A model generated the notes under the pieces. That model had not been told where the DNA came from. It saw nothing but the letters and a program-made list of their open reading frames with translations, and ran no database searches. Made by a program: the position numbers and the translations under genes. From Methanobacteriota archaeon (GTDB lineage Archaea; Halobacteriota; Methanosarcinia; Methanosarcinales; Methanosarcinaceae), in NCBI GenBank assembly GCA_016841625.1, contig JAENYU010000023.1, positions 1 through 64,000 on the forward strand: a DNA stretch of 64,000 nucleotides, in the 5' to 3' direction. Shown here piece by piece: positions 1 to 8,667 of this stretch. Position 1 is the first letter of the stretch. Every line of letters starts with the position of its first letter.

Positions 1-508
1 GGTCTGTGGAAAGGTTTGAAACCTGAGATATAAGAGCCTCTTTTTCCTGTGCCAGAAGAAGTTTTTCGTTAAGTAGCTTCTCGGAAATTTCTTTATGCTC
101 CGAAGCTACCTTTCTCATGGATTCGAGCTCAGATTCAAGCCCATTCAGGTTTTTGGAAAGATTTGAAACCTGAGATTCAAGGGCTTCTTTTTCCTGACCC
201 AGAAGAAGTTTTTCATTCAGCAACTTCTCAGAAATTTCCTTATTCTCAGAAGCTACCTTTTCCATAGGTTCGAACTCGTTTTCCAGCCTTTTCAGGTTAT
301 TGGAGAGATTTGAAACCTGAGATCCGAGAACCTCTTTTTCCTGCTCCAGAAGAAGTTTTTCGGAAAGCAGCCTCCCGGAACTTTCTTTATGCTCCAGAAA
401 TAACTTTTCCATGGCTTCGAGCTCATATTCCACCCTCCCCAGGTCTCCGGAAAGTTTTTCAACCTGGCCAGCAAGAGCTTCTTTCTCCTGCTCAAGGAGA
501 AGTTTTTC
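1..508 (-). repeat. 147-bp in-frame tandem repeat (3 full units plus a partial unit)
   Basis: The motif gaagtttttc recurs with its last base at 508, 361, 214 and 67, a spacing of exactly 147 bases each time. The units differ by scattered substitutions, so this is not a recent amplification. It encodes the 49-residue repeat of the coiled-coil protein and continues past the window edge. Confidence 0.9.
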
Positions 509-682
509 ATCAAGTAACTCCTCAAAACTTTCTTGATTATTGGAAGATGAACCCCCCTCAGATCCAAGCTTAGTCTCCAGCCCTTCCAGGTTATTCATGA
601 TGATAGCATAACTGCTACTGTCAATTGCCCCTATTCTATTGAAGTTTTCCAGATTACTCTTGAGTTCAACAATCTCCTCCAT
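1..682 (-). CDS. Repetitive coiled-coil protein (C-terminus outside window)
   Basis: The reading frame opens at ATG 682 behind a strong ribosome binding site (GGAGG about 8 bases upstream) and runs off the left edge, so only the first 227 codons are visible. After a non-repetitive N-terminus of about 58 residues the protein is a chain of 49-residue repeats, each starting EKLLL-QEKE and carrying a QVSNLS core. Composition is Glu, Lys, Leu and Ser, with no signal peptide or membrane segment in the visible part. 49 residues equal seven heptads, so the repeats keep coiled-coil phase. I expect a cytoplasmic elongated coiled coil with a structural or scaffold role; no catalytic function is visible. 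The ORF at 704-973 lies just upstream on the same strand and may share its transcript. Confidence 0.75.
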   Translation of the reverse strand, partial: MEEIVELKSNLENFNRIGAIDSSSYAIIMNNLEGLETKLGSEGGSSSNNQESFEELLDEKLLLEQEKEALAGQVEKLSGDLGRVEYELEAMEKLFLEHKESSGRLLSEKLLLEQEKEVLGSQVSNLSNNLKRLENEFEPMEKVASENKEISEKLLNEKLLLGQEKEALESQVSNLSKNLNGLESELESMRKVASEHKEISEKLLNEKLLLAQEKEALISQVSNLSTD

Positions 683-703
683 TTCATTCCTCCTGATAGA
701 CCA

Positions 704-973
704 TTAATCCTCCCGGATCTTTTTAGACGAAATATGGATGGATTTTCCGGCCTTAATGTAACTCAAACCACGCACACCGCAACTGTACAGGGAGCTATGA
801 AGAAGAATTGAGAAGCGCCGTTCAGGAAAAGCTTTAAGCGAAAGACCCCTTTTGGAGTTCCGCTCTTCCCCGAGCTTCATTGAAAGCGGCATCTTAAGCC
901 AGGACCAGCTTTCGGGATATGATACCAGAGTACCTGGATACCATAACCATACCAGTTCCTCACACGATTCCAT
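704..973 (-). CDS. Hypothetical 89-aa protein, possibly 5-prime truncated
   Basis: Not recognised. The ORF ends 21 bases before the coiled-coil gene on the same strand. It is basic and Trp-rich near the N-terminus (LVWLWYPG), with no membrane segment. The frame stays open for about 35 codons upstream of the ATG without another ATG (it reads GFSISGILQFSEQD in that stretch), which suggests an alternative start or a decayed 5-prime end. It could be a real small gene or a remnant. Confidence 0.35.
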   Translation of the reverse strand: MESCEELVWLWYPGTLVSYPESWSWLKMPLSMKLGEERNSKRGLSLKAFPERRFSILLHSSLYSCGVRGLSYIKAGKSIHISSKKIRED

Positions 974-1352
974 TTCGAGATGGAGCCCGATAGAGTCCTG
1001 CTCGGAAAACTGTAGAATCCCTGATATAGAAAACCCGGCTTCCCCCCGGAAACCTTGAGAGAGGAGTGGCTATCACTTCCTCAATCCCCCCATAATTAGC
1101 CACACTAACGGCACCTTAGAACGTTTATTGTGAAAGGCGAGTCAGTACAACCTATTCCCATTATAATTAAATTTTAAATGACAATAAAGGATAGAACTTT
1201 ATCGTTTAAATAAACTTTGTTCAAAAATTTAGTAGTTAGAATAAAAAATGAAAGGTTTTTGTTGAAAAAAGTTATGAGAGTTGAGTCAGAAAGAACTTTA
1301 TTGAACAACTCTATAAACGTGCGGAAATACCGCAACATTAACTCCGTAAAGA

Positions 1353-1432
1353 TTATATTGCCAGCGGAGCAGGAATTCCATCATTGTTCATCCTACACTG
1401 AGCTTCCGAAAGGCACTCGAGGGTACAGTAAA
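1353..1432 (-). pseudogene. Truncated copy of the small zinc-binding protein
   Basis: Translates to the C-terminal half of the 51-aa zinc protein encoded at 4162-4317 (YCTLECLSEAQ then IPAPLA and stop). The N-terminal CPVCG half is missing, and the sequence jumps directly into the region downstream of the PEF-CTERM gene at 1486-2064. The same gene order, PEF-CTERM gene then zinc protein, is intact in the second copy, so this is an internal deletion in one arm of a duplication. The rest of 974-1485 shows no convincing gene. Confidence 0.75.
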
Positions 1433-1485
1433 ACATCAATCAAGAAAAAAAGAAAATTTGAAAAAGAAAGGATTAGTGTAAGAAC

Positions 1486-2064
1486 TTATAATCCCTCTTT
1501 CTTACGTCCGAATATGAAGACAAGACCGAGGATGGCTGCCACCGGGAGAGCGACGGTCGGGAATTCGGGAATCAGGTTTAATCCTTCACCTTTAAGCTCA
1601 ACGACTATGTCCTGATAATCCCAGTCGGTTCCATCCTCAAATGCCAGGACGTAACCGCCACTTATAGTAAAGAGTTTTGCACGTTTCGTTCCACCATTCT
1701 GACTTGCCTCACTGTAATATGTTCCACTGGAGTTGATATACATACCAAACTCCTCACCCGGATTGAAACTTTGACTAGTACCTACTTCAATAGGGGGATT
1801 ACTAAACAGTTCATGCTTACCAAGTGAATCCGCTTCATACCAACCTGTAGGATTCGTGTAACTAGATTGTTTGTCTACAAGTAAAGCAGTAACAATATAT
1901 CCTCCATCTGCAAAAGTGTAGTTATCTGTAGATGTGACTTCCTGATAATTCCCTGCACCATATTTAGAATCAAGAATGAATCCTAAAGTATCTTCAGCTG
2001 CTGCCACACTTATGGATCCAAAAATGATTAATATACTTGCGAGTAACAACATTATTTTCTTCAT
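1486..2064 (-). CDS. PEF-CTERM surface protein with DUF4114-like region
   Basis: A 192-aa exported protein. Residues 1-23 form a signal peptide (MKKIMLLLASIL, then AAAE). The middle carries an FEDGTDWDYQD motif like the acidic, probably Ca-binding core of DUF4114 domains. The C-terminus is a textbook PEF-CTERM sorting signal: IPEFPTVALP, a hydrophobic stretch, then GRKKEGL. Such proteins are expected to be cleaved at PEF by an archaeosortase and attached to a membrane lipid; the gene at 10047-10883 is a good candidate enzyme. A paralogous PEF-CTERM gene lies at 4477-5025, with shared sequence upstream and downstream. The start is ATG 2064, preceded by GGGGTTGTT as in the paralogue. Confidence 0.85.
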   Translation of the reverse strand: MKKIMLLLASILIIFGSISVAAAEDTLGFILDSKYGAGNYQEVTSTDNYTFADGGYIVTALLVDKQSSYTNPTGWYEADSLGKHELFSNPPIEVGTSQSFNPGEEFGMYINSSGTYYSEASQNGGTKRAKLFTISGGYVLAFEDGTDWDYQDIVVELKGEGLNLIPEFPTVALPVAAILGLVFIFGRKKEGL

Positions 2065-2083
2065 TCATTAACAACCCCTATAC

Positions 2084-2105
2084 CACCCGGAGGAGTACCC
2101 AGGTG
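2084..2105 (-). promoter_or_regulatory. Hairpin in the leader of PEF-CTERM gene 1
   Basis: On the minus strand CACCTGG pairs with CCGGGTG around an 8-base loop, about 20 bases before the start codon. The paralogous leader at 5044-5066 forms a similar stem at the same place with different bases. The function is unknown; translational or mRNA-stability control is possible. Confidence 0.5.
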
Positions 2106-2682
2106 TGTTTAGCTATTTTTATTACTCCTTTTAAAGTTAATTAAATACAAATTAATTTATTCAATCGTTTTTGGGACAAATTGAGGGTATTTTAGGACAT
2201 AGATAATTTATTTAGACAAATTAAGGATGCCCATGAACATTTTAAAATTTTTTTAGACGGGTTTGCGTATTAAAACTGGAGTATATAGATAGAAAATCGA
2301 GTATTTGACACCTCCTATCTAATTTCCCCCACGGAAACTTGTCTTTAACTATTATAAATGCCATAGATTCAAAAGTATAAAAGGCTGTGCAAAAAAAATA
2401 TATAAATTGAGATTTACTAATAATAGTTCAGAAACGAACATAAGAGAAGTCATCTTAATAGAAATTTATTGTTTATTGAAATGAGGATATAGATCTTCTT
2501 TTATATTTCAATTATTTTAATAACCATAGATGAAAAATATTAAACATTTCATATAAGTTAGTAAATGAAAAGAGGACAACATAAATTATTTTATAAAAAA
2601 GAAGAAGAAATTCCGAGAAAGGATTTTAGTACTGTGAAACGGGAATGTTCAAAACGGAGGGATATAATTCTCAAGGATTTGG
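2106..2682. repeat. Long upstream region shared by the two PEF-CTERM genes (copy 1)
   Basis: No ORF. Many blocks match 5067-5625 upstream of the second PEF-CTERM gene, for example TTCAATCGTTTTTGGGACAA, a block containing AAAAGGCTGTGCAA beside an AATATATAAA TATA-like box, and TTTATATTTCAATTATTT. The homology continues on the far side of the IS1-like element (3902-3990 against 5627-5680). It may hold the promoter and upstream activating sites, or an unannotated RNA. Confidence 0.65.
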
Positions 2683-3901
2683 GGTGGTGTCCCCGAATCA
2701 TTGAACTGGCAATCTAAAACTCAACAGTTCTCTTAATGACCATATATGATCAGCTATTCCTTCAGCCATTGCTGGTGTTCTTTGTTCCCATTTCTTATTA
2801 CCACAGTTCATCTTTAATTTAAGAGAGCTGTGTATTTTGATGAAGTTATACCATGCCTGGAACAAATTTAAGGTACTTGTGTGCATCTCTTGACTCTTGC
2901 TAAAATTCATTCCTTTCCTTATAAACCTTGCAAGTGAATTTCGGATCGTTAAATTCATCCTCTCCACATATGAAGTTCCAATTCCTTTTTTTGAGTCAAT
3001 TCCAAGCGTTTCTAACACTTTTTTCTTTGTCCCAAAAATAACGCGTTTGACCTTCCCAACCGCTTTATTGCCGATCTTCTTCGTGAAAACCTTTACATAT
3101 TTTAAATCTTCTTAGGTACCCTTATTGGCAACGGTTTTCTGCCAATCCCTTATATACTGCGGGAACTCAAATTCTCCATGCACATTTAAAAGGGCTTTTT
3201 CAAAGGCATCCCAATCATCCGAAACATACACTGGAGTTATAGATAATTTAGAACGCATCCTCTCGATATCATTAAACAGCTCAATAGCATCTTTTGTGCT
3301 GCGTTTTCCTTCATGATGATGAAGAAGTAGTCTTGTATCACTTTTAATGGCTGTTAGTGAATAGATGTCACCATATTCCTGAGGATCTTCTTCCGTCACA
3401 TTTTTTTGTTTTTTTTATGTATGACCATATCTCGTCAACTTCTACTAATTTAAGGTTAAGATCTTTAAGAAGGTGGTCATTAACCTTTTCACAATGATCT
3501 CCGGCGCGTTTGATCCATCTGGAAACTGTGTCTTTATCATGTCCATTCGCTCTTGCTGTTCCACGAATGCCCCCTTTTTCTGGAATCATTGCCAGCGTTC
3601 TTACAACTTCCTCCGCTGGAGTATTTAGCCCAAAATACGGAGTGCCTCTTGTTTCACTAAAGCAATGCTTGCAGATTTTGCATTTAAAAAGAACTCTGTT
3701 GTTCTTGCCATATCTTTCCTTAAAGACTATATTTCCCTGATCTTTCTTTCCATAAGCTGAACAATCTTTTTGCGGACAAAAAAGTTCAGAATAATCTATT
3801 TCAGAAGTCATTTGAATATCAGAAATCATTTAACGCCCCCTGAATTAATAGTATATAATCCATCTAATATATTATTAATTCAATAACTCAGGGACACCAC
3901 C
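2683..3901 (-). mobile_element. IS1-family-like insertion sequence (inactive)
   Basis: The element is bounded by imperfect terminal inverted repeats of about 25 bases that begin GGTGGTGTCCC (2683-2693) and end GGGACACCACC (3891-3901); 21 of 25 positions match. It carries a broken IS1-type transposase. The homologous region near 5610-5640 upstream of the PEF-CTERM paralogue lacks it and serves as an empty-site reference. No clear target duplication was found. Confidence 0.85.
2698..3829 (-). pseudogene. IS1-like transposase, disrupted
   Basis: An InsA-like N-terminus with a Cys4 zinc-binding region (CPQKDC, CKICKHC) and HTH is followed by the catalytic region starting VEVDEIWSY. Reading is lost by a +1 type frameshift in an A-rich run near 3395 (WSYIKK to VTEEDPQEYGD), and then by an in-frame TAA at 3112-3114. 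After that stop the frame continues to a normal C-terminus (TSYVERMNLTIRN, RKGMNFSK). With both lesions this copy cannot make an active transposase. A further fragment of the same family lies at 11227-11334. Confidence 0.85.
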
Positions 3902-4161
3902 GAAAAAGGAATACGAAAAAAAGAAAAATTTGAGATAATAAAAATATTTAGTTTTATTATTTTCCAGAAAAATTATACCCCACATTTTGAATTATGGCAT
4001 TTCTGTACAAACTCATGGTACAAATATGCCACTTTGTTGAGATCTTATTAATCAAATGGCCAATATACAGTAATTATTTGCCCCTATTGGCAGGGGGTCG
4101 AAATGTCAGCTTGACAACTCTACAAACGTGCGGAAATGCCGCAACATTAACTCTGCAAAGA

Positions 4162-4317
4162 TTATACTGCCAGCGGAGCAGGAATTCCACCATCGTTCAT
4201 CCTGCCCTGTGCTTCCGAAAGGCATTCAAGAGTACAGTAAACCGCCTTATCTTCCGCACTTTTCAGGACGATAAATTCATTCCCGCAGACCGGACAAATC
4301 TTCTTTATGTATTCCAT
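4162..4317 (-). CDS. 51-aa zinc-binding small protein
   Basis: ATG 4317 follows a GGTGGT ribosome binding site at 6-bp spacing and the ORF ends at TAA 4162. The protein starts MEYIKKICPVCGNEF and has a second pair YCTLEC, giving CxxC plus CxxxC, a plausible four-Cys zinc site. The protein is too short for most gene callers. It lies downstream of the second PEF-CTERM gene on the same strand, and a truncated copy sits in the same place relative to the first. That reading-frame conservation across a duplication, with substitutions mostly at third positions in the shared part, supports a real gene. The function is unknown; a small nucleic-acid or protein-binding zinc protein is likely. Confidence 0.7.
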   Translation of the reverse strand: MEYIKKICPVCGNEFIVLKSAEDKAVYCTLECLSEAQGRMNDGGIPAPLAV

Positions 4318-4476
4318 TCAGATACCACCTTTTATTATTCAGTATGTAGCTGAGTTTTTAACAGGTATCAATGGCACTTTTTTACTTTTGAGCACACACT
4401 AACCCCCACGTTGACAAATAAAAAAACATCAATCACGAAAAAAGAAAATTTGAAAAAAGAAGGATTAGATAAGAGC

Positions 4477-5025
4477 TTATAATCTCTCCTTCTTACGTCC
4501 GAATATGAAGACCAGGCCAAGGATGGCTGCCACCGGCAGAGCGACGGTCGGGAATTCGGGGACTGAAGCTATAACGGAAGAAGCAGATACTATTTGAGAA
4601 ATTGAACTAGGTCCAACTATTACCGTTACTTTGTAGTTATCCCCTACAGGAGCGTTTCCCGTTAAATGAACTCTTACTACATTTAAGTCTGTAACTTCGT
4701 TATTATCATTTACCAGCGATGCAATGTCTACACTCGTTTTTAGGAGCACTGCAGTTATTTCGTTTGAATCAGCCGGAATGTCATATAAATTACTAGAAGA
4801 ATTAAAAGTGGTAACTGATACAACATATGGATATGTATGAAATTCAGTCGAATCTAAATTATAAATGAAAATCCCAAAGTCCGTAGTGCTTTCAGGTAGC
4901 AATTCAAGAGGATTATCACTCGGATTACCATTTTCATCTAACAAAATCGCATTTTGTGCCATTGCCGACCCGGCAAGGGATAGAATAAGCATCCCACTTA
5001 TCAACAATAATAGTATTTTCTTCAT
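4477..5025 (-). CDS. PEF-CTERM surface protein, paralogue 2
   Basis: About 182 aa. It starts MKKILLLLISGM, a signal peptide ending near AMAQ. The mature region is about 125 residues, probably beta-rich, with no motif I recognise. The C-terminus VPEFPTVALPVAAILG, then GRKKERL, is almost identical to that of the protein at 1486-2064 while the mature domains are unrelated, so the sorting module and the flanking DNA have been shared between different cargo. I chose ATG 5025 (GGGGTTGTT upstream) over the TTG three codons earlier because the paralogue starts at the equivalent MKKI. It is predicted to be an archaeosortase substrate anchored at the cell surface. Confidence 0.85.
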   Translation of the reverse strand: MKKILLLLISGMLILSLAGSAMAQNAILLDENGNPSDNPLELLPESTTDFGIFIYNLDSTEFHTYPYVVSVTTFNSSSNLYDIPADSNEITAVLLKTSVDIASLVNDNNEVTDLNVVRVHLTGNAPVGDNYKVTVIVGPSSISQIVSASSVIASVPEFPTVALPVAAILGLVFIFGRKKERL

Positions 5026-5043
5026 TCTTAACAACCCCTATAC

Positions 5044-5066
5044 CACTCGGAGGAATACCTCCGGTG
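5044..5066 (-). promoter_or_regulatory. Hairpin in the leader of PEF-CTERM gene 2
   Basis: On the minus strand CACCGGAGG pairs with CCTCCGAGTG around the loop TATT, with one bulged A. The position is equivalent to the 2084-2105 hairpin, but the inner stem bases differ while pairing is kept. Confidence 0.55.
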
Positions 5067-5680
5067 TGTTTTTAACTAAATACAATTTCATTTATTCAAT
5101 CGTTTTTGGGACAAATTAAGGGTTTATGACATATTTAATTAATTTTATACAAATGTAAGGAATTATAGGGCCGTCCCGATATATTTCAGGCAAGCTTTAA
5201 TATGTTTTAGACAAGATTGTGATAGGAAGACCATCTATGAAATTATTCAGATATCGTTCCCCCCGAATAAACTTGTCTTTCACTACTATTTAATGCTATA
5301 GATTCAAAAGTATAAAAGGCTGTGCAAGAAAAATATATAAACGGAGATATATAAATAACGGATCAGAAACAAACATTGGAAAGGCATCTTTTATAGAATT
5401 AATTGTTTATTGAAATGGTGATATAGGTCCTTCTTTTATATTTCAATTATTTAAATATCCACCGATAAAGATATTAAACATCTCATATAAATTGGGGAGT
5501 GAAAAGAGGATAACATAAATTATTTTATAAAAAAGAGGAAGAAATTCCGAGAAAAGACTTTGATACTGTGAAGCAGGGATATTAAAAAAGGAGCGTTACA
5601 ATCTTTAAGGGTTTGAAGGCTACAGGAAAAAGGATTAAAAAGATGAGAAAATAAAAATATTTAGTTCTCTTTTCCAGAGG
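5067..5680. repeat. Long upstream region shared by the PEF-CTERM genes (copy 2)
   Basis: No ORF. It is homologous in blocks to 2106-2682 and 3902-3990. The stretch near 5610-5640 corresponds to the site occupied by the IS1-like element in copy 1. A TATA-like AATATATAAA lies near 5330-5340. The motif AATAAAAATATTTAG also appears after the IS in copy 1. Confidence 0.6.
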
Positions 5681-5778
5681 TCCTTTCAATTTTTCTATTT
5701 TCTCCGGAATCATGCCAGACACATACCTCCAAAATCGGAGAAAAATAAAAGTATTTAGGAGCCAAATTTATCAATGGT

Positions 5779-8211
5779 TCAATCAGGATGTTCAACCACA
5801 AACGAGCTCGAACCTTCTATTTTTTCATTATCCAGAGTATATCCGGTTACTGAGACTTTGTGTGATCCTTCGTTTATATCGCTTTTTATTTTGGCTGTAT
5901 ATATATACTCCCCGTCTTCGGAATAAGTAAGGTAAATGATCTCGATATCCTCATTGGCGGAGATGGAAATATAAGGCTTTCTTTTTAAAGCTGTTGAGGG
6001 CATGACTCTAATCTCGATTTCACCTTTGTCAATACTCTCGGGGCTTATTTCTATCTCAAAGTCAGAAAGGGAGTTATCAACAAGCAATTCTTCAAACACA
6101 GATACGGAATTGTAAAAGACGTCCGTACATACTGCTTCCACATATAATTTATCGCCGTGTTCTACCACATATTTGCCTCTCCAGACCAGACCATCCGAAG
6201 AAGTCATCTCCACAAACTCAGGTTCCCAGTTTTCAAAGGTGACGAGACAGAACTGCTCCTTAAGGGGCACTGAGGATGTTACCGTAAACCAGGCACCTTC
6301 CTTACATGGGTTTGGAGTGATATCAAGAGTGATCTCAGGGAGACCAATATGAACTGTGGTCTTCGTGTCCGGTTCATCGTGTTCTTCTTCCCAGTTCCCG
6401 GCGTTATCAGCCGCCTTTGAACGGAAGTAATATGTATTGTTGTGTTCTCCCGAAAATACGGCTGATTTTGCAGTTGTTTTTGAAATCCATGGCTTCCAGT
6501 TGACCCCATCAACACTATACGATATGGAATAGTGGGCTACACCTGAACCTGCATCAGTTCCATTCCACTGGACTGTAAAGGTTTCATTGTTCGTGTAGGG
6601 CGGAAGTTCCAGTACTTTTGAACTAGGAGGAATGCTTTCAACAACATATCCTTCTTCCACGTAGGAGGAAAGTTCTTCAACGGATTTGAGAGAAACACTG
6701 TCCCAGAGCACTTCTACAGGGACCAGTTCGGAGTTTCCTCTTTGTCTTAAGCGCAGAGTAAGATTATTCGTACCTGCACTCAAGGAAACCGGAACCTCAA
6801 TGTGCTGCCAGCCTTCATCCCCTGAAATCCCGTCTTCCCAGAGGATTTCATTGCCCAAAAGAATCTGCTTGTACTGGGTATCACCCTGTGCCGGAGATCC
6901 TGAACTGCAGTTATCCATTACGAATGCAGAGATTACAGCCAGTGTGCTTTCCTGAAAGTCCAGACTTTGAGAGATCTCTCCGGACTGCTCCATAAATTCG
7001 GGATAAGTACCATTATATGAGTTTACTATCCGGTACGCCGAGGAGAAATCCACGCCTGAGCCATTTACATACGAACCATTGATGTATTCCGTGGTCGAAA
7101 CAAAATCCCATCCGATAAAGGATTCCATCTCCCCGTTTTCAATTATCGGAAGTTTGGCAACGTCCCCGTATGCTTCACCGAGGTGAGCGAAAGAGTTGTT
7201 GTTCTGCAGGTATAAGTGGACAGACCGGTAAGGGAAGTATCCTAGCTCTTCTTTAAAAAGTGCAAACTCAAGTTTGGACCTGTCATTTTTCAATTTTTGA
7301 CGGGTATAAGTAAGATTATCTTGCCAGGTACCCCCGTCTACTACGGGAACGCTTAATTCTTCAATAACCTGCCCATCCACTTTCATCTGGAGGATATAAT
7401 TTACATCCTGAAGCTCATAGTTGTCTATCCCAACGGTAACTGTGAGAGGAATGTTGATAAAGCTCTCAGAAGGGTAACCTTCGGCCTTTCCGTTCGGACC
7501 CAGGATGTAAAACGCTGTAAATGTTTCTTTTTCGCGGGTCATCTTGGCGTATACAAGCATCCCACTTGCAATGATTATTGAACCGATAAGAGCAATTACC
7601 AGAGCCTTTTCGATTTCAGGAGGGAGAGGCATTTGCCTGGCTTTATTATTGGTATTAGAATTATTATTAGTGGACTGATCTTTTAGACCCCTTGCTTTAA
7701 CTTTACTTTTTGACCTGTGAAAACGCCTGCTTTCAGCAGGAACATATCTTTCTTCCGAAGACTCATCATATTCCCCAATATCTTCAGACCGAATCTCTTC
7801 TATGAATTCTTTTATCGAAAAAGAAAACTGTTTATCTTCATCCCAAAGTTTCCTTGTAAAAATTGCAATTATACTGAAAAAAACCGTCATTCCAAGGATG
7901 GATATGACTATTGGAGCAGGACGATACCCCCATGGCAGCAAACTGATTAAAAAGCCACTAAAAACAGTGAGTACAAGGCTGAAGCCGACACTTAAAGTGA
8001 AACGTTCAATGCCGCTAATTTCGTCATTTCCGGGGAAAAGCGCGGCTATAAATGCATAACCTGGAACGAAAAAAAAGAGAGACAAAGCTATTGGGATCCT
8101 GAGGAAAGTTTCATTGAATGGAGGAATGAGGATGAAAAGGACTCCCAGACATGAGAAAAAAGTAACTGCAAGCAAATCTTCAACAAAAATACATTTTTTG
8201 AAGCTTGGCAT
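5779..8211 (-). CDS. DUF1616 membrane-anchored surface protein
   Basis: An 810-aa protein. The N-terminal DUF1616-type domain has four membrane segments (about residues 11-30, 38-59, 70-93, 100-120), then a charged, Asn-rich cytoplasmic linker, then a fifth segment (about 200-222). The remaining 580 residues should lie outside the cell. They contain several N-x-S/T sites, a jelly-roll-like region, and a fibronectin-type or sialidase-associated module near 540-600 (VQWNGTDAGSG, then YYFRSKAADNAGNW). DUF1616 proteins are common in Methanosarcinales but have no assigned function; the ectodomain suggests binding or structural roles. It is transcribed alone, and ATG 8211 is the only good start. 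Confidence 0.8.
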   Translation of the reverse strand: MPSFKKCIFVEDLLAVTFFSCLGVLFILIPPFNETFLRIPIALSLFFFVPGYAFIAALFPGNDEISGIERFTLSVGFSLVLTVFSGFLISLLPWGYRPAPIVISILGMTVFFSIIAIFTRKLWDEDKQFSFSIKEFIEEIRSEDIGEYDESSEERYVPAESRRFHRSKSKVKARGLKDQSTNNNSNTNNKARQMPLPPEIEKALVIALIGSIIIASGMLVYAKMTREKETFTAFYILGPNGKAEGYPSESFINIPLTVTVGIDNYELQDVNYILQMKVDGQVIEELSVPVVDGGTWQDNLTYTRQKLKNDRSKLEFALFKEELGYFPYRSVHLYLQNNNSFAHLGEAYGDVAKLPIIENGEMESFIGWDFVSTTEYINGSYVNGSGVDFSSAYRIVNSYNGTYPEFMEQSGEISQSLDFQESTLAVISAFVMDNCSSGSPAQGDTQYKQILLGNEILWEDGISGDEGWQHIEVPVSLSAGTNNLTLRLRQRGNSELVPVEVLWDSVSLKSVEELSSYVEEGYVVESIPPSSKVLELPPYTNNETFTVQWNGTDAGSGVAHYSISYSVDGVNWKPWISKTTAKSAVFSGEHNNTYYFRSKAADNAGNWEEEHDEPDTKTTVHIGLPEITLDITPNPCKEGAWFTVTSSVPLKEQFCLVTFENWEPEFVEMTSSDGLVWRGKYVVEHGDKLYVEAVCTDVFYNSVSVFEELLVDNSLSDFEIEISPESIDKGEIEIRVMPSTALKRKPYISISANEDIEIIYLTYSEDGEYIYTAKIKSDINEGSHKVSVTGYTLDNEKIEGSSSFVVEHPD

Positions 8212-8667
8212 TATGCTACGAAATAATTCATCAAGGGATATAACTTTTTCCTAATATTAATTATCAGATACAGACCAATATTTCGATCCAGAGTAATGAA
8301 CGAGATAAGACTCTTCTTTACCAAGAATTTTCGTTGAAGATCTAAGAGATAATATTAAAAGGATAGGATTTAGGAGAGAGGATAAAAAAGAAAGCCAATA
8401 ACCAGTTATAGAATCTTTTTTAGAAGCTTTGTTTCCAAAACCGCTTAATTTTTTGAGGATTACTGCTGACAGACATAATTACAGTTGAAATCGAAAGTTT
8501 CATAAAAGTGATCACTTTATCTATATAAGGGAATCAATTTTCAGAGGACGATAGTATAAACAGATATAAATATATTTATCAGGCATATTTCATCAGCTAA
8601 AGCCATTTCACAAAGTTATAAATTATCATAACTTCAATCGTGACTAAAAAACTATAAGGGGGTTATC
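8212..8667 (+). promoter_or_regulatory. Divergent intergenic region with TATA-like motif for the M48 gene
   Basis: A 456-bp gap between divergent genes with no ORF. AAACAGATATAAATAT at 8558-8573 contains a good archaeal TATA-like box about 95 bases before ATG 8668. The identical 16-mer occurs at 41932-41947 upstream of the first VanZ-like gene. Confidence 0.45.

Noticed and set aside
1217-1615. 132-aa plus-strand ORF
   Set aside because: Its second half is antisense to the PEF-CTERM gene and its first half covers the zinc-protein relic; no ribosome site.
3395-3410. Possible programmed frameshift in the IS1-like transposase
   Set aside because: The needed shift is +1 (or -2); a -1 shift at the A run reaches a stop at once, and a separate nonsense codon exists, so decay is more likely.
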